Shown piece after piece: positions 30,264 through 39,762 of a stretch of 64,000 nucleotides of DNA (within the stretch, counting starts at the first letter, position 1; the number at the start of each line of letters is the position of its first letter). The translations under genes and the position numbers were made by a program. The stretch is from Metapseudomonas boanensis (lineage in GTDB: Bacteria; Pseudomonadota; Gammaproteobacteria; Pseudomonadales; Pseudomonadaceae). Below the pieces are notes generated by a model. The model was not told the DNA's origin, ran no database searches, and saw only the letters and a list, made by a program, of their open reading frames with translations. The DNA lies in contig NZ_JAGTIS010000002.1 in assembly GCF_018704125.1 (NCBI RefSeq), forward strand, positions 62,001 to 126,000, in the 5' to 3' direction.

Positions 30264-32158
30264 CGATTGACGCTCTGCTGGTCCGCCAACGGCTGCGGCG
30301 GGCGGAACTCGGGTTTCAACTGGCCATCCTCACCCAGCAACCAGGCGTCCATCACTTGCTTGACCACCGGCGCGGCAACGCCCGAACCGGACTCGCCATT
30401 CTCGACCATCACAGCTACGGCGATCTTCGGGTCCTCGGCTGGCGCGAATGCCACGAACAAGGCATGGTCGCGATGTCGCTCCTGGAGTTTGTTGCGATCG
30501 TACTTCTCGCCCTGCTTGATCGCCACCACCTGGGCTGTGCCACTCTTGCCGGCGATGCGGTACACCGACGTTGCGCCGACCTTGTGCGCCGTGCCGCGCG
30601 CGCCATGCACCACCTGCTCCATGCCGACGCGCCCGTAATCCCAGTATTTCGGATCACGCAGGGTGATGTCGGGCATTGGACTCGGGTCCACGGGCGGCTG
30701 GCCCTCGATGGTCTTGGCCAGGTGCGGACGGATCCACTTGCCACGATTGGCCATCAGCGCAGCAGCCTGAGCCAGTTGCAGCGGTGTGGACTGCATGTAG
30801 CCCTGGCCGATGCCGAGGATCAGCGTCTCGCCGGGGTACCAGGCCTGACGATAGCGCGCACGCTTCCACTCGCGGGAGGGCATCAAGCCACTGGACTCCT
30901 CGAACATGTCCAGGGCGACCCTCTGGCCAAAGCCAAAGCGACTCATGTAATCATGCAGGCGATCAATGCCCATCTTGTGGGCAAGATCGTAGAAATAGGT
31001 GTCATTGGAACGCATGATCGCCGTCTCCATGTTCACCCAGCCGTCCCCGGAACGGTTCCAGTTCCGGTATTTGTGCTTGTAGTTGGGCAATTGGTAGAAG
31101 CCTGGGTCGAACACCCTCGTGGACGGAGTGACGACACCTGCATCCAGACCGGCAACCGCCACCATAGGTTTGATGGTGGAGCCTGGCGGATAGAGCCCCC
31201 GCAGAACGCGGTTATAGAGCGGACGATCGATGGAATCACGTAGCTCGGCATAGGCCTTGAAGCTGATGCCGGTGACAAAGGGGTTCGGATCAAAGCTAGG
31301 CTGGCTGACCATGGCCAGTACATCGCCGGTAGCCGGTTCGATGGCAACGATGGCGCCACGACGCCCGCCCAAGGCCTGTTCGGCGGCCTCCTGCAGGCGC
31401 ACGTCCATGGTCAGCACCAGATCCTTGCCGGGCTTCGGGTCAGTGCGCTTGAGTACCCGCAGCACGCGACCACGCGCATTGGTCTCGACCTCTTCGTAGC
31501 CCACCTCGCCGTGCAGCACATCTTCGTAGAAGCGCTCGATCCCGGTCTTGCCGATGTGGTGAGTGCCGCTGTAGTTGACCGGATCGAGCTGCTTCAACTC
31601 TTTTTCGTTGATCCGTCCGACATAGCCCACTGAATGGGCGAAGTGCTCGCCTTGCGGGTAATGGCGCACCAGTTGCGCCACCACCTCGACGCCCGGCAGT
31701 CGGAACTGGTTCACCGCAACCCGGGCGATCTGCTCCTCCGACAACTCGAAGAGGATCGGCACCGGCTCGAACGGCCGGCGCCCTTGGCGCATGCGCTTCT
31801 CGAAGAGCGCGCGATCATCCGGCGTCAGCTCCAGCACTTCCACGATCACGTCCAGCGTCTTCTGCCAGTCGCCAGACCGTTCCCGGGTGACACTAAGACT
31901 GAAGCTTGGCCGGTTATCGGCGACGATCACTCCATTTCTGTCGAAGATCAGTCCGCGCGTCGGCGGAATCGGCTGTACATGGACGCGATTATTCTCTGAT
32001 AGCGTCGAGTGGTACTCGTACTGAATCACCTGCAGGTAATACATGCGAGCAATCAGGACGCACGTCAACAGCAACACCGCCACCGCGCCCACGATCACAC
32101 GCTGACGCACCAGGCGGGCGTCCTTTTCGTGGTCTTTCAGACGGATCGGTTGCGGCAT
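30260..32158 (-). CDS. mrdA: Penicillin-binding protein 2
   Basis: A 632-residue class B PBP, the transpeptidase of cell elongation. A single N-terminal membrane anchor (VIVGAVAVLLLTCVLIARMYYL), a pedestal domain (about 60-230), and the transpeptidase domain with SxxK in PPGSTIKPMVAVAGL, SxN in IMRSNDTYFYDLA and KSG in GKSGTAQVVAIKQ. Full length. It starts nine bases after rlmH and overlaps rodA by four bases. The target of mecillinam-type beta-lactams in the family. Confidence 0.96.
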   Translation of the reverse strand: MPQPIRLKDHEKDARLVRQRVIVGAVAVLLLTCVLIARMYYLQVIQYEYHSTLSENNRVHVQPIPPTRGLIFDRNGVIVADNRPSFSLSVTRERSGDWQKTLDVIVEVLELTPDDRALFEKRMRQGRRPFEPVPILFELSEEQIARVAVNQFRLPGVEVVAQLVRHYPQGEHFAHSVGYVGRINEKELKQLDPVNYSGTHHIGKTGIERFYEDVLHGEVGYEEVETNARGRVLRVLKRTDPKPGKDLVLTMDVRLQEAAEQALGGRRGAIVAIEPATGDVLAMVSQPSFDPNPFVTGISFKAYAELRDSIDRPLYNRVLRGLYPPGSTIKPMVAVAGLDAGVVTPSTRVFDPGFYQLPNYKHKYRNWNRSGDGWVNMETAIMRSNDTYFYDLAHKMGIDRLHDYMSRFGFGQRVALDMFEESSGLMPSREWKRARYRQAWYPGETLILGIGQGYMQSTPLQLAQAAALMANRGKWIRPHLAKTIEGQPPVDPSPMPDITLRDPKYWDYGRVGMEQVVHGARGTAHKVGATSVYRIAGKSGTAQVVAIKQGEKYDRNKLQERHRDHALFVAFAPAEDPKIAVAVMVENGESGSGVAAPVVKQVMDAWLLGEDGQLKPEFRPPQPLADQQSVNR

Positions 32159-32167
32159 GGGGACTGC

Positions 32168-32635
32168 TTACTTGTGGTAAGGGTGGCCAGACAACACGGT
32201 CCAGGCACGGTAGATCTGCTCGCCAATGAGGATTCGCACCAACGGATGCGGCAAGGTCAGCGGCGACAGCGACCAGCGCTGCTCGCTGCGCGCACAAACC
32301 TCCGGCGCCAGCCCCTCGGGGCCGCCGACCATCAGGTTGACGGTGCGCGCATCCAGGCGCCAGCGATCCAGCTCCGCCGCCAACTGCTCAGTGCTCCAGG
32401 GTCGACCTTCGACCTCCAGGGTCACCACGCGTTCCCCCGGCTGCACCTTGGACAGCATCGCCTCGCCCTCCTGGCGAATCAGGCGGGCCACGTCGGCGTT
32501 CTTGCCACGGGTACCCAATGGAATTTCGACCAGCTCAAGGGACAGTTCGGACGGCAGGCGCTTGACGTACTCTTGCCAGCCTTCTTCGACCCAACGCGGC
32601 ATGCGCGTGCCGACGGCAATCAGTCGTAGACGCAA
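32168..32635 (-). CDS. rlmH: 23S rRNA m3-pseudouridine1915 methyltransferase
   Basis: A 155-residue SPOUT-fold dimeric methyltransferase acting on Psi1915 in helix 69 of 70S ribosomes. Seen: [35 protein letters not shown] (SAM-binding knot) and [23 protein letters not shown] at the C terminus. Twelve bases after rsfS, in the usual rsfS-rlmH-mrdA order. Confidence 0.97.
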   Translation of the reverse strand: MRLRLIAVGTRMPRWVEEGWQEYVKRLPSELSLELVEIPLGTRGKNADVARLIRQEGEAMLSKVQPGERVVTLEVEGRPWSTEQLAAELDRWRLDARTVNLMVGGPEGLAPEVCARSEQRWSLSPLTLPHPLVRILIGEQIYRAWTVLSGHPYHK

Positions 32636-32647
32636 GGGAAGCCCCGC

Positions 32648-33001
32648 TTATTCGTGGCTGTGATGGGCCCGGCTCTGCTCGGCGCCCTGCCAGAGGCGCT
32701 CCAGATCGTAGAACTGGCGAGTGGCCACCTGCATCACGTGAACCACGACATCACCCAGGTCCAGCAGTGCCCACTCACCGCCGTCCAGACCTTCGCTGCC
32801 CAGCGGACGCACGCCCTGCTCCTTGACCTTTTCCAGCACGCTTTCGGCCAGGGATTTCACATGACGACTGGAAGTACCGCTGGCGATCACCATGAAATCG
32901 GTGATGCTGGTCTTGCCACGCACGTCGATGGTGGTGATTTCTTGCCCTTTCAGGTCTTCCAGGGCCGCGATGGCGACCTTGACGAGTTCTTCATTTTGCA
33001 T
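32648..33001 (-). CDS. rsfS: Ribosomal silencing factor RsfS
   Basis: A 117-residue nucleotidyltransferase-fold protein binding uL14 to block subunit joining under starvation. Core: [34 protein letters not shown], then [16 protein letters not shown] and YDLERLW. Placed directly after nadD (19-base gap). Confidence 0.96.
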   Translation of the reverse strand: MQNEELVKVAIAALEDLKGQEITTIDVRGKTSITDFMVIASGTSSRHVKSLAESVLEKVKEQGVRPLGSEGLDGGEWALLDLGDVVVHVMQVATRQFYDLERLWQGAEQSRAHHSHE

Positions 33002-33020
33002 CGGTTCACTACCTCATGAA

Positions 33021-33665
33021 TCAGTTCGGCGCACGGTAAAGGCCGTGCGCATGGATATAGGCCAACACGGAATCGGGCACGAGGAAACGCACCGAGCGTC
33101 CCTCCGCCAGAGATTGGCGAATCTGGGTGGCGGACACCGCCAGCGGTGTCTGCCAGACAAAGGCGATCTGTCCGGATGCGCCCTGGATGGATTGCGGATC
33201 GGCCGCACTGCGAGCAGCCAAGAGGTCGCGCAGCGCTTCAGGGGCCTCACTGTCGGCATCCGGACGCTGCAGGACCAGGATGTGGCAGTACTCCAGCAGC
33301 TCGTTCCAGCGGTGCCAGGTCGGCAGGCCACAGAACGCGTCCCAGCCCACCAGCAGGAAGAGCTGGTCATCGGCCGCCAGTTCCGAACGCACGGACTCCA
33401 GCGTGTCGATGGTCCAGGAAGGGCGATCACGCTTGAGCTCGCGGTCGTCGACCAGCAACGGCGGGACACCCTCAACGGCCAGTCGCACCATTTCCAGGCG
33501 ATCCTTTGCCGAGACCTGCGGTGTATCTCGGTGTGGCGGCCGCGCGCTGGGCACCAGGCGCAACTCGTCGAAGGCAAATTGCTCGGCCACTTCAAGGGCA
33601 CCTCGCAGGTGACCTATGTGCACGGGATCGAATGTGCCGCCGAAGAGGCCAATGCGCTTGCCCAT
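33021..33665 (-). CDS. nadD: Nicotinate-nucleotide adenylyltransferase
   Basis: A 214-residue enzyme forming nicotinate adenine dinucleotide from NaMN and ATP. Nucleotidyl-transfer motif [34 protein letters not shown], and the C-terminal [24 protein letters not shown] (SxTxxR-like). ATG 33665 overlaps the proA TGA by one base (TGATG), so the two are coupled. Confidence 0.96.
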   Translation of the reverse strand: MGKRIGLFGGTFDPVHIGHLRGALEVAEQFAFDELRLVPSARPPHRDTPQVSAKDRLEMVRLAVEGVPPLLVDDRELKRDRPSWTIDTLESVRSELAADDQLFLLVGWDAFCGLPTWHRWNELLEYCHILVLQRPDADSEAPEALRDLLAARSAADPQSIQGASGQIAFVWQTPLAVSATQIRQSLAEGRSVRFLVPDSVLAYIHAHGLYRAPN

Positions 33666-34930
33666 CAGGTGCGTACGTGACCGTCGCCGAAGACCACGTA
33701 CTTCTCGCTGGTCAGCCCGTCCAGGCCAACCGGTCCACGGGCGTGCAGCTTGTCGGTGGAGATGCCGATCTCCGCACCCAGGCCGTACTCGAAACCATCG
33801 GCGAAGCGGGTCGAGGCGTTCACCATCACGGAACTGGAGTCCACTTCGGTAAGGAATCGCCGCGCATCGCTGAAGTTCTCAGTGATGATCGCGTCGGTAT
33901 GCTGCGAGCCGTAGGTATTGATGTGCAAGATGGCCTCGTCGAGACTGTCGACGATCTTGATCGACAGGATCGGCGCATTGTACTCGGTGCGCCAATCTTC
34001 TTCGGTGGCTTCCAGCACCGCATTGCCCAGCAGCGCACGGGTGCGCGGGCAGCCACGCAATTCCACGTTCTTGTCACGGTAGATAGCGGCCAGCGGCGGC
34101 AGTACGCGCTCGGCAATACCTGCGTGCACCAGCAGGGTTTCCATGGTGTTGCACGGGGCGTAGCGCTGGGTCTTGGCGTTGTCCGCAACACGGATGGCCT
34201 TGTCGAGGTCGGCGGCGACGTCGATGTAGACGTGGCAGATGCCATCCAGGTGCTTGATCACCGGCACCTTGGCCTCGCGGCTGATACGCTCGATCAGGCC
34301 CTTGCCGCCACGCGGTACGATCACGTCAACGAACTCCGGCATGCTGATCAGCGCACCAACCGCAGCACGGTCGGTGGTTTCCACCACCTGGACCAGCTCC
34401 GCCGGCAGACCGGCATCCGCCAAGCCCTTCTGGATGCAGCGGGCGATAGCCTGATTGGAGTGAATAGCCTCGGAGCCACCGCGCAGGATGGTGGCGTTGC
34501 CGGACTTCAGACAGAGGCTCGCCGCGTCGATGGTCACATTGGGACGCGACTCGTAGATGATCCCGATCACGCCCAGCGGCACGCGCATCTTGCCGACCTG
34601 GATGCCGGACGGCAGGTACCGCATGTCGCGGATTTCACCGATGGGATCCGGCAAGCTGGCGACCTGGCGCAGACCCTCGATCATGTCGTCGATGCGCGCA
34701 GGGGTCAGGGCCAGGCGGTCAAGCATGGCTGGCTCAAGGCCATTAGTGCGGCCATTGGCCAGATCCTGCTCGTTGGCGGAGGTCAGCTCGGCACGAGCGC
34801 TGTCCAGGGCATCGGCGGCCGCCAGCAGGGCGCGATTCTTCTGGGCAGTGCTGGCGCGTGCGGCCACGCGCGAGGCGGCGCGCGCAGCGCGGCCCAGGCG
34901 GGTCATGTAATCGAGAACGGACTCGGTCAT
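33665..34930 (-). CDS. proA: Gamma-glutamyl phosphate reductase
   Basis: A 421-residue NADPH-dependent reductase making glutamate semialdehyde in proline synthesis. Aldehyde-dehydrogenase fold; catalytic Cys in [15 protein letters not shown]; also [31 protein letters not shown] and [29 protein letters not shown] 34930 is chosen (MTESVLDYM) although the frame is open further up; a -10 box lies 35 bases before it. It appears to be the first gene of the eleven-gene minus-strand block proA to lipB. Confidence 0.96.
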   Translation of the reverse strand: MTESVLDYMTRLGRAARAASRVAARASTAQKNRALLAAADALDSARAELTSANEQDLANGRTNGLEPAMLDRLALTPARIDDMIEGLRQVASLPDPIGEIRDMRYLPSGIQVGKMRVPLGVIGIIYESRPNVTIDAASLCLKSGNATILRGGSEAIHSNQAIARCIQKGLADAGLPAELVQVVETTDRAAVGALISMPEFVDVIVPRGGKGLIERISREAKVPVIKHLDGICHVYIDVAADLDKAIRVADNAKTQRYAPCNTMETLLVHAGIAERVLPPLAAIYRDKNVELRGCPRTRALLGNAVLEATEEDWRTEYNAPILSIKIVDSLDEAILHINTYGSQHTDAIITENFSDARRFLTEVDSSSVMVNASTRFADGFEYGLGAEIGISTDKLHARGPVGLDGLTSEKYVVFGDGHVRT

Positions 34931-34964
34931 GGTCTCGGGATTCTGAAAGACAGGAAAGCGGCCG

Positions 34965-34970
34965 ATTATA
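34965..34970 (-). promoter_or_regulatory. proA -10 box
   Basis: On the minus strand the bases read TATAAT, 34 bases upstream of the proA ATG. The upstream sequence is very GC-rich and no clear -35 is seen. It lies inside the tail of the truncated methyltransferase frame. Confidence 0.5.
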
Positions 34971-35202
34971 GCTGTCGCGCCGCCCCACGCCCAGCGGCGT
35001 CGGGCAGATGGTCGATGAGCCGTCGTCGCCCCCCCCCCTGGCCGGCGAGCGCCGGGCGGAACGGTGACAGGACGCCATGGACCCAACGGCCGAACGTCGT
35101 GGCAAAGGGCCGCTCGGCCAGTTGGTGGCGATACCAGACGTAGCCGGTGTAATGCGCACTGGGCGTGATGTGAGCGCTGTCGGCGCGGACCGTTCGGGAC
35201 AT
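34966..35202 (-). pseudogene. Truncated methyltransferase remnant
   Basis: The minus-strand frame starts with [21 protein letters not shown] and continues [17 protein letters not shown], resembling the N terminus of LCMT-like SAM-dependent methyltransferases of pseudomonads. It then runs into low-complexity Gly/Arg sequence over a run of ten C (about 35030-35039) and stops after 78 residues, with no SAM-binding motifs. I read it as the 5' stump of a lost gene. The rest of the 34931-35318 gap holds the proA and mpg promoters only. Confidence 0.45.
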
Positions 35203-35274
35203 GGAAGCGGGCTCTTGTTGTTTTGCCTGATGTTTCCGAAACGTGGCGTCAGCTTCGGATCAGCATGGCTTCCG

Positions 35275-35280
35275 TATAAT
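35275..35280 (+). promoter_or_regulatory. mpg -10 box
   Basis: TATAAT lies 38 bases before the ATG of the 3-methyladenine glycosylase gene. No strong -35 is visible. It is divergent from the proA promoter. Confidence 0.5.
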
Positions 35281-35318
35281 CGCCAGCCTATGCCTACCAG
35301 GAACCCTGCGACAGCCCC

Positions 35319-36029
35319 ATGCCCCGCGATCCCATCCTAAGTTTGCCTTGGCCCGGCGCCCGCCCGCTGCCGGATGCCTTCTTCGACCGTGACGCGCAAC
35401 AGGTCGCTCGCGAGCTTTTGGGCAAGGTCATCCGCCACCGTGTCGATGGCTGGTGGCTAAGCGCACGCATCATCGAAACCGAAGCCTATTACCTGGTAGA
35501 CAAGGGCAGCCACGCCTCCCTTGGCTACACCAATAAACGGCGCGCATTGTTCCTCGATGGCGGCCACATCTACATGTACTACGCACGCGGTGGCGACTCC
35601 CTGAACTTCAGCGCCCACGGCGCCGGCAACGCCGTACTGATCAAATCCGCCCATCCATGGGTAGATGACGTAGCCCCTGGCGAAGCCCTGGCCGCCATGC
35701 AGCGCAATAATCCAGATGCCCGCGGCCTGCCGCGCTCGCCCCAACGCCTGTGCGCCGGACAGACGCTGCTTTGCAAGGCCATGGCCCTGAAGGTGCCAGA
35801 CTGGGATGGCCAGCGGTTCGATTGGCAACGGCTGTTCGTCGAAGATGTCGGCGAACGCCCTGCCCGGATCATCCAAACCGCTCGCCTGGGTATCCCCCAT
35901 GGGCGCGACGAGCACCTGCCTTACCGATTCGTCGATGCCGACTATGCTCGCCACTGCACGCGAAACCCGCTGCGCCGTGGCCAGGTCGAAGGACGCGACT
36001 TTCATCTGATCGAGGACATGTCCCCATGA
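35319..36029 (+). CDS. DNA-3-methyladenine glycosylase (MPG/AAG type)
   Basis: A 236-residue base-excision glycosylase of the AAG family that removes alkylated purines. Seen: QQVARELLGKVIRHRVDG, ARIIETEAYYLVDKGSHAS (catalytic Glu in IETEAY), FLDGGHIYMYYARGGD, and a C-terminal DYARHCTRNPLRRG. Start ATG 35319. The stop overlaps the start of the downstream DedA-PAP2 gene (ATGA), so the two are translated together, although no functional link is known. Confidence 0.9.
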   Translation: MPRDPILSLPWPGARPLPDAFFDRDAQQVARELLGKVIRHRVDGWWLSARIIETEAYYLVDKGSHASLGYTNKRRALFLDGGHIYMYYARGGDSLNFSAHGAGNAVLIKSAHPWVDDVAPGEALAAMQRNNPDARGLPRSPQRLCAGQTLLCKAMALKVPDWDGQRFDWQRLFVEDVGERPARIIQTARLGIPHGRDEHLPYRFVDADYARHCTRNPLRRGQVEGRDFHLIEDMSP

Positions 36030-37342
36030 CCCAATGGTACGACCAGGTCACCGCCTGGCTAGGCGCCAATCCGGAGTGGCTCGGCTTGGCCATCTTCCTG
36101 ATCGCTTGCATCGAATGTCTGGCCGTGGCCGGCATCGTGGTGCCTGGCGTCGCCCTGCTCTTCGCCGTCGGGGTGATGGCCGGCAGCGGTGCACTGGAAC
36201 TCTGGGAGACGCTGCTACTGGCCTACACCGGCGGCCTGGTGGGTGACCTGATTTCCTATGGCATCGGCCGGCGCTTCCATCAGAACATCCGGGGCCTGCC
36301 ACTGCTGCGCGACCACCCGGAATGGATCGGCAGCGCCGAAACCTACTTCCAGCGCTATGGCGTTGCCAGCCTCCTGCTGGGCCGCTACATCGGCCCACTT
36401 CGCCCGATGCTGCCCATGGTGGCGGGGATGCTGGACATGCCCCTGCCACGCTTCATCGCTGTGAGTATGCTCGCTGCCGCCGGATGGGCCGTGGCATACC
36501 TGCTGCCGGGCTGGGCTACTGGCGCAGCATTGCGGCTGCCGCTGCCCGAGGGTTTCTGGGGCGAAGCCGCCGTAGTGCTGGCGGCAATGGCCATCGTGCT
36601 TGGCCTGATCATCCAGGCCACCCTGCTGGAGAGACGCTGGGCCAACCCGATGGCGGCTGGCCTCTGCCTCGCGGCACTGGCCGCCCTGCTGCTCGGTTGG
36701 CCACACCTGCAAGGCTTCGACCAAGGACTCATGGCCCTTGTCCAGGATCAACGAACCGCCAAGCTCGACCATTTCATGGTGCTGATTACCCGACTCGGCG
36801 ATTTCCAGACCCAATTGCTGGTCGGCGCCGCATTGGGCGCGCTCCTGCTGATTGCCCGCCAGTGGCGCGCGGCCGGTTTCGCGATTGCCACGCTGGCCGC
36901 AACCGGCTTGGCCAACTCGGCGCTCAAGCACTTTTTCGCCCGCGCCCGCCCGGACATCCTCATGGAACCGCTGACCAGCTACAGCTTTCCGAGCGGCCAC
37001 AGTTCGGCGGCCTTCGCCTTCTTCCTGGTGCTGGGCATCCTGGCTGGCCGTGGCCAGCCAGGGCGCTTGCGGCTGACCTGGCTGTTGCTGGCCTGCCTGC
37101 CGGCGCTGGCGATTGCGCTCTCGCGGGTGTACCTCGGAGTGCATTGGCCGAGCGACGTTCTCGCTGGCAGCTTACTGGCTGCCTGCATCTGTGCCGCCTG
37201 TCTGGTGGTGATGCAGCGTGCAGCCCCACTTTCGGCGATGGCGCCGCAAGTCTGGCTGCTGGTGTTGTCAGCATGCCTGGCATTGTTTGGGGGCATTGCC
37301 ACCTGGGCGTTGCCGACGGCCATTGCGCGGTATAGCTACTGA
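36026..37342 (+). CDS. DedA-PAP2 fusion membrane protein
   Basis: A 438-residue polytopic protein fusing two lipid-handling modules. The N-terminal DedA/SNARE-associated domain (about 1-200) shows ECLAVAGIVVPGVALLFAVG and RFHQNIRGLPLLRDHPEW, with RYIGPLRPMLPMVAGMLDM. The C-terminal PAP2 phosphatase domain (about 230-430) has all three phosphatase motifs: KHFFARARP, SFPSGHSS and SRVYLGVHWPSDVLAG. DedA proteins are implicated in flipping undecaprenyl phosphate and related lipids, and PAP2 enzymes dephosphorylate undecaprenyl pyrophosphate. The fusion is therefore suited to lipid-carrier recycling, which is an inference. ATG 36026 overlaps the mpg stop. Confidence 0.9.
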   Translation: MTQWYDQVTAWLGANPEWLGLAIFLIACIECLAVAGIVVPGVALLFAVGVMAGSGALELWETLLLAYTGGLVGDLISYGIGRRFHQNIRGLPLLRDHPEWIGSAETYFQRYGVASLLLGRYIGPLRPMLPMVAGMLDMPLPRFIAVSMLAAAGWAVAYLLPGWATGAALRLPLPEGFWGEAAVVLAAMAIVLGLIIQATLLERRWANPMAAGLCLAALAALLLGWPHLQGFDQGLMALVQDQRTAKLDHFMVLITRLGDFQTQLLVGAALGALLLIARQWRAAGFAIATLAATGLANSALKHFFARARPDILMEPLTSYSFPSGHSSAAFAFFLVLGILAGRGQPGRLRLTWLLLACLPALAIALSRVYLGVHWPSDVLAGSLLAACICAACLVVMQRAAPLSAMAPQVWLLVLSACLALFGGIATWALPTAIARYSY

Positions 37343-37431
37343 GAGTTTTTTTGCGGAACATGGGGCCCGTGCGGGACAGGCAAGCCTGTCCGCTGCCCCT
37401 CTGTCAGCTGAGGGACTGGAGCCGCGGAGCC

Positions 37432-38022
37432 CTAGGCAATCGACTCCCCTTGCAGCTCATCGAGCATCCCCTGCAAAAACGCCAGGCGCTGCAACGGATC
37501 GCCCATCCCCAACAACTGCAGCTTCTCCTTGAGGCTGAACGGCAGCAGGTAGGCCAACTGGTTGGCCAGCGCCTGCTGCCCCTGCACCACCCCACCCATA
37601 CCCAGGCTCTGCACCATCGGATGCTCGGCCAGAACATCGAGCAACGCCGCAAGGTCGGCATGCTCCGGCAAGAGCGACTGCTCACCGCTGTCCTCCAACC
37701 ACTCAACCTCGGCCAGCGTCAGTTGATCACGCAGCACCTGGGCCGAATTGACATGAAAGCGCCGGCCGCCCTCCACGCGAATACCCAACAAGCCATTGGG
37801 CTGCTGCTGCCAGTCACGGATCAGCGCCTCACAGCCGATGGCGGCGAAACGGCTGGCCGCATCGCCCACCTCCTGGCCTTCGAGGATGGCCACCACGCCA
37901 AACCCCTCCCCCTGCTTCATGCAGCGCCCAATCATGTCGAGGTAGCGCGCCTCGAATATCTGCAGGTCCAGAGTGCAACCCGGAAAGAGCACGGTATTGA
38001 GCGGAAACAACGGCAGCTTCAT
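37432..38022 (-). CDS. LON substrate-binding-domain protein
   Basis: A 196-residue protein consisting only of the Lon N-terminal (LAN) domain, without ATPase or protease. Core: MKLPLFPLNTVLFPGCTLDL, then QIFEARYLDMIGRCMKQGEGFGVV and GILGVRVEGGRRF-like segments. C terminus: LPFSLKEKLQLLGMGDPLQRLAFL. Such stand-alone LAN proteins may bind unfolded substrates; the role is unknown. Downstream of lrgB with a nine-base gap. Confidence 0.88.
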   Translation of the reverse strand: MKLPLFPLNTVLFPGCTLDLQIFEARYLDMIGRCMKQGEGFGVVAILEGQEVGDAASRFAAIGCEALIRDWQQQPNGLLGIRVEGGRRFHVNSAQVLRDQLTLAEVEWLEDSGEQSLLPEHADLAALLDVLAEHPMVQSLGMGGVVQGQQALANQLAYLLPFSLKEKLQLLGMGDPLQRLAFLQGMLDELQGESIA

Positions 38023-38031
38023 TCACGAACC

Positions 38032-38748
38032 TCAAGCAATCAGCGCCACGGCGAGTGGCAACAACACCGCAGTGGCCACACCCATCAAGCTCATGGCCAA
38101 TGCTGCAAACGCCCCACACTCCTCACCGACCTGCAAGGCCCGGGCGGTGCCCACCGCGTGGGCGGTGAGCCCTAGGGCCATGCCCTGCGCGGCGGGATGG
38201 TGCACGCCGAAGCGGCGCAACAGCTCGGGCCCGAGGATGGCGCCGAAAACGCCCGTGATCAGCACGAATACCGCCGCCAGCGCGGCCACACCACCCAGTT
38301 GTTCGGCCACCAGCATGGCAATGGGCGAGGTCACCGATTTCGGCAGCAGCGTCATCAGTACCATGTGTTCGGCGCCGAACCACCAGCCCAACAGTGCTAC
38401 CGACAGCGTAGCGAACAGCCCGCCGAACACCAATGTCAGGAGTGTCGGCCAGAACAGCTGGCGAATTCTCCGCAGGTTGAGATAAAGCGGTACAGCCAGG
38501 GCGACCGTGGCCGGCCCCAGGAACAGGGTCAGCAATTCGGTGCTCTTGCGGTATTCCTGGTAGCTGATGCCGCAGGCCAGCAGTACACCAATCAGCAGCA
38601 ACATCGACAGCAGCACCGGCTGCAGAAACACCCAGCGAGTCTTCTCATAGGCCGCCAGCGCCAGTTGGTAGGCGCCAAGGGTGATGCCGAAGCCAAACAG
38701 CGGGTGCTGCACCACCGCCTGGATGGCTGCTTGCCAATCGAATGTCAT
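38032..38748 (-). CDS. lrgB: LrgB/CidB-family membrane protein
   Basis: A 238-residue inner-membrane protein of the LrgB family with seven or so membrane segments. Family marks: FLGPATVALAVPLYLNLRRIR, LLPKSVTSPIAMLVAEQLGG, and GMALGLTAHAVGTARAL. It works with LrgA-like proteins in holin-antiholin-type control of autolysis or in export of metabolites, depending on the species. ATG 38748 overlaps the lrgA stop by four bases; the frame continues upstream inside lrgA. Confidence 0.92.
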   Translation of the reverse strand: MTFDWQAAIQAVVQHPLFGFGITLGAYQLALAAYEKTRWVFLQPVLLSMLLLIGVLLACGISYQEYRKSTELLTLFLGPATVALAVPLYLNLRRIRQLFWPTLLTLVFGGLFATLSVALLGWWFGAEHMVLMTLLPKSVTSPIAMLVAEQLGGVAALAAVFVLITGVFGAILGPELLRRFGVHHPAAQGMALGLTAHAVGTARALQVGEECGAFAALAMSLMGVATAVLLPLAVALIA

Positions 38749-39107
38749 GCCTCCTCCTTGCGCCGAGCCTGCCGGTCGATGAGTTTCTGCATCAACCAAC
38801 CACAAAAGATGAAGGCCAGCAGCAACGACAGCACCAAGGTACCGACGATCGCCCAGAAATCGGCCCAGATGGCTCCGGCATATGCCATCACGCCTACCGC
38901 TGGCGGCACCAGCAGCAAGGGCAGGTAGCGCAGCAGGCTGCTGGCGGCGACACTGAGCGGTTCGCCGACTTCACCGCGCGCAAGCAGGTAGAGGAACAGC
39001 AGCACCAGGCCGATGATCGGCCCCGGCAGCATGTGCAGGAACAGGGCATTGAGCCCGCTACCGATCAGCTGGAACAGCACCAGCCAGGTCAGTCCGCGCA
39101 ACAGCAT
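38745..39107 (-). CDS. lrgA: LrgA/CidA-family holin-like protein
   Basis: A 120-residue protein with four membrane segments. Signature stretches are FQLIGSGLNALFLHMLPGP and IIGLVLLFLYLLARGEV, LRYLPLLLVPPAVGVMAY. A charged C-terminal tail (MQKLIDRQARRKEEA) is typical. It precedes lrgB with a four-base overlap. The distinction between LrgA and CidA cannot be made from sequence alone. It is divergent from the phaJ-type gene. Confidence 0.88.
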   Translation of the reverse strand: MLLRGLTWLVLFQLIGSGLNALFLHMLPGPIIGLVLLFLYLLARGEVGEPLSVAASSLLRYLPLLLVPPAVGVMAYAGAIWADFWAIVGTLVLSLLLAFIFCGWLMQKLIDRQARRKEEA

Positions 39108-39306
39108 GACAATCTCCAGGAGTCAGGCCCGGCCGAGACAGGCGTGACCGGGGCAGCGCCATTATAGGCGCGCAACCCCGCGCTATAACCCGTCATTCGC
39201 AAGGGACATGGCCGCTTGACCAGCCTGATGAGCCGTGATGATGTAGGCTCCCTACACGCGTTACACCCAAAAAGAACTAAAACAACGCATCCATGGAGGA
39301 TGATGT

Positions 39307-39762
39307 ATGCCGCTTGTACCTGTCGCAGAATTGAAGACCTACATTGGCAAGGACCTGGGCCACTCCGAATGGGTGACCATCGACCAGCAGCGCATCAACC
39401 AGTTCGCCGAATGCACCGGTGACCACCAGTTCATCCACGTCGACCCCGAACGCGCCAAGCAAACGCCTTTCGGCTCTACCATCGCCCATGGCTTTCTCAG
39501 CCTCTCGCTTATCCCCATGCTGATCGAGAACCTGCTGGTCATGCCGGAAGGCCTGAAGATGGCTGTGAACTATGGTCTGGACAGTGTGCGATTCATCCAG
39601 CCGGTGAAGGTCGACTCCCGGGTCCGCCTCTCGTTGAAAGTGATCGACGTGAATGAAAAGAATCCGGGGCAATGGCTGATCAAGGCCCTCGCCACCCTGG
39701 AGATCGAAGGGCAGCAGAAGCCTGCCTATATTGCAGAGTCCCTCAGCCTCTGCTTTGTCTGA
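39307..39762 (+). CDS. phaJ4: (R)-specific enoyl-CoA hydratase (MaoC/PhaJ4 type)
   Basis: A 151-residue single hot-dog-fold hydratase. The hydratase-2 motif with catalytic Asp and His is GDHQFIHVDPERA, followed by PFGSTIAHGFLSLSL. These enzymes convert 2-enoyl-CoA to (R)-3-hydroxyacyl-CoA, linking beta-oxidation to polyhydroxyalkanoates. In P. putida the gene in the same neighbourhood (after nadD-proA-mpg-LAN) is phaJ4, which is why I use the symbol. GAGGATGATGT precedes the ATG. Confidence 0.8.
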   Translation: MPLVPVAELKTYIGKDLGHSEWVTIDQQRINQFAECTGDHQFIHVDPERAKQTPFGSTIAHGFLSLSLIPMLIENLLVMPEGLKMAVNYGLDSVRFIQPVKVDSRVRLSLKVIDVNEKNPGQWLIKALATLEIEGQQKPAYIAESLSLCFV

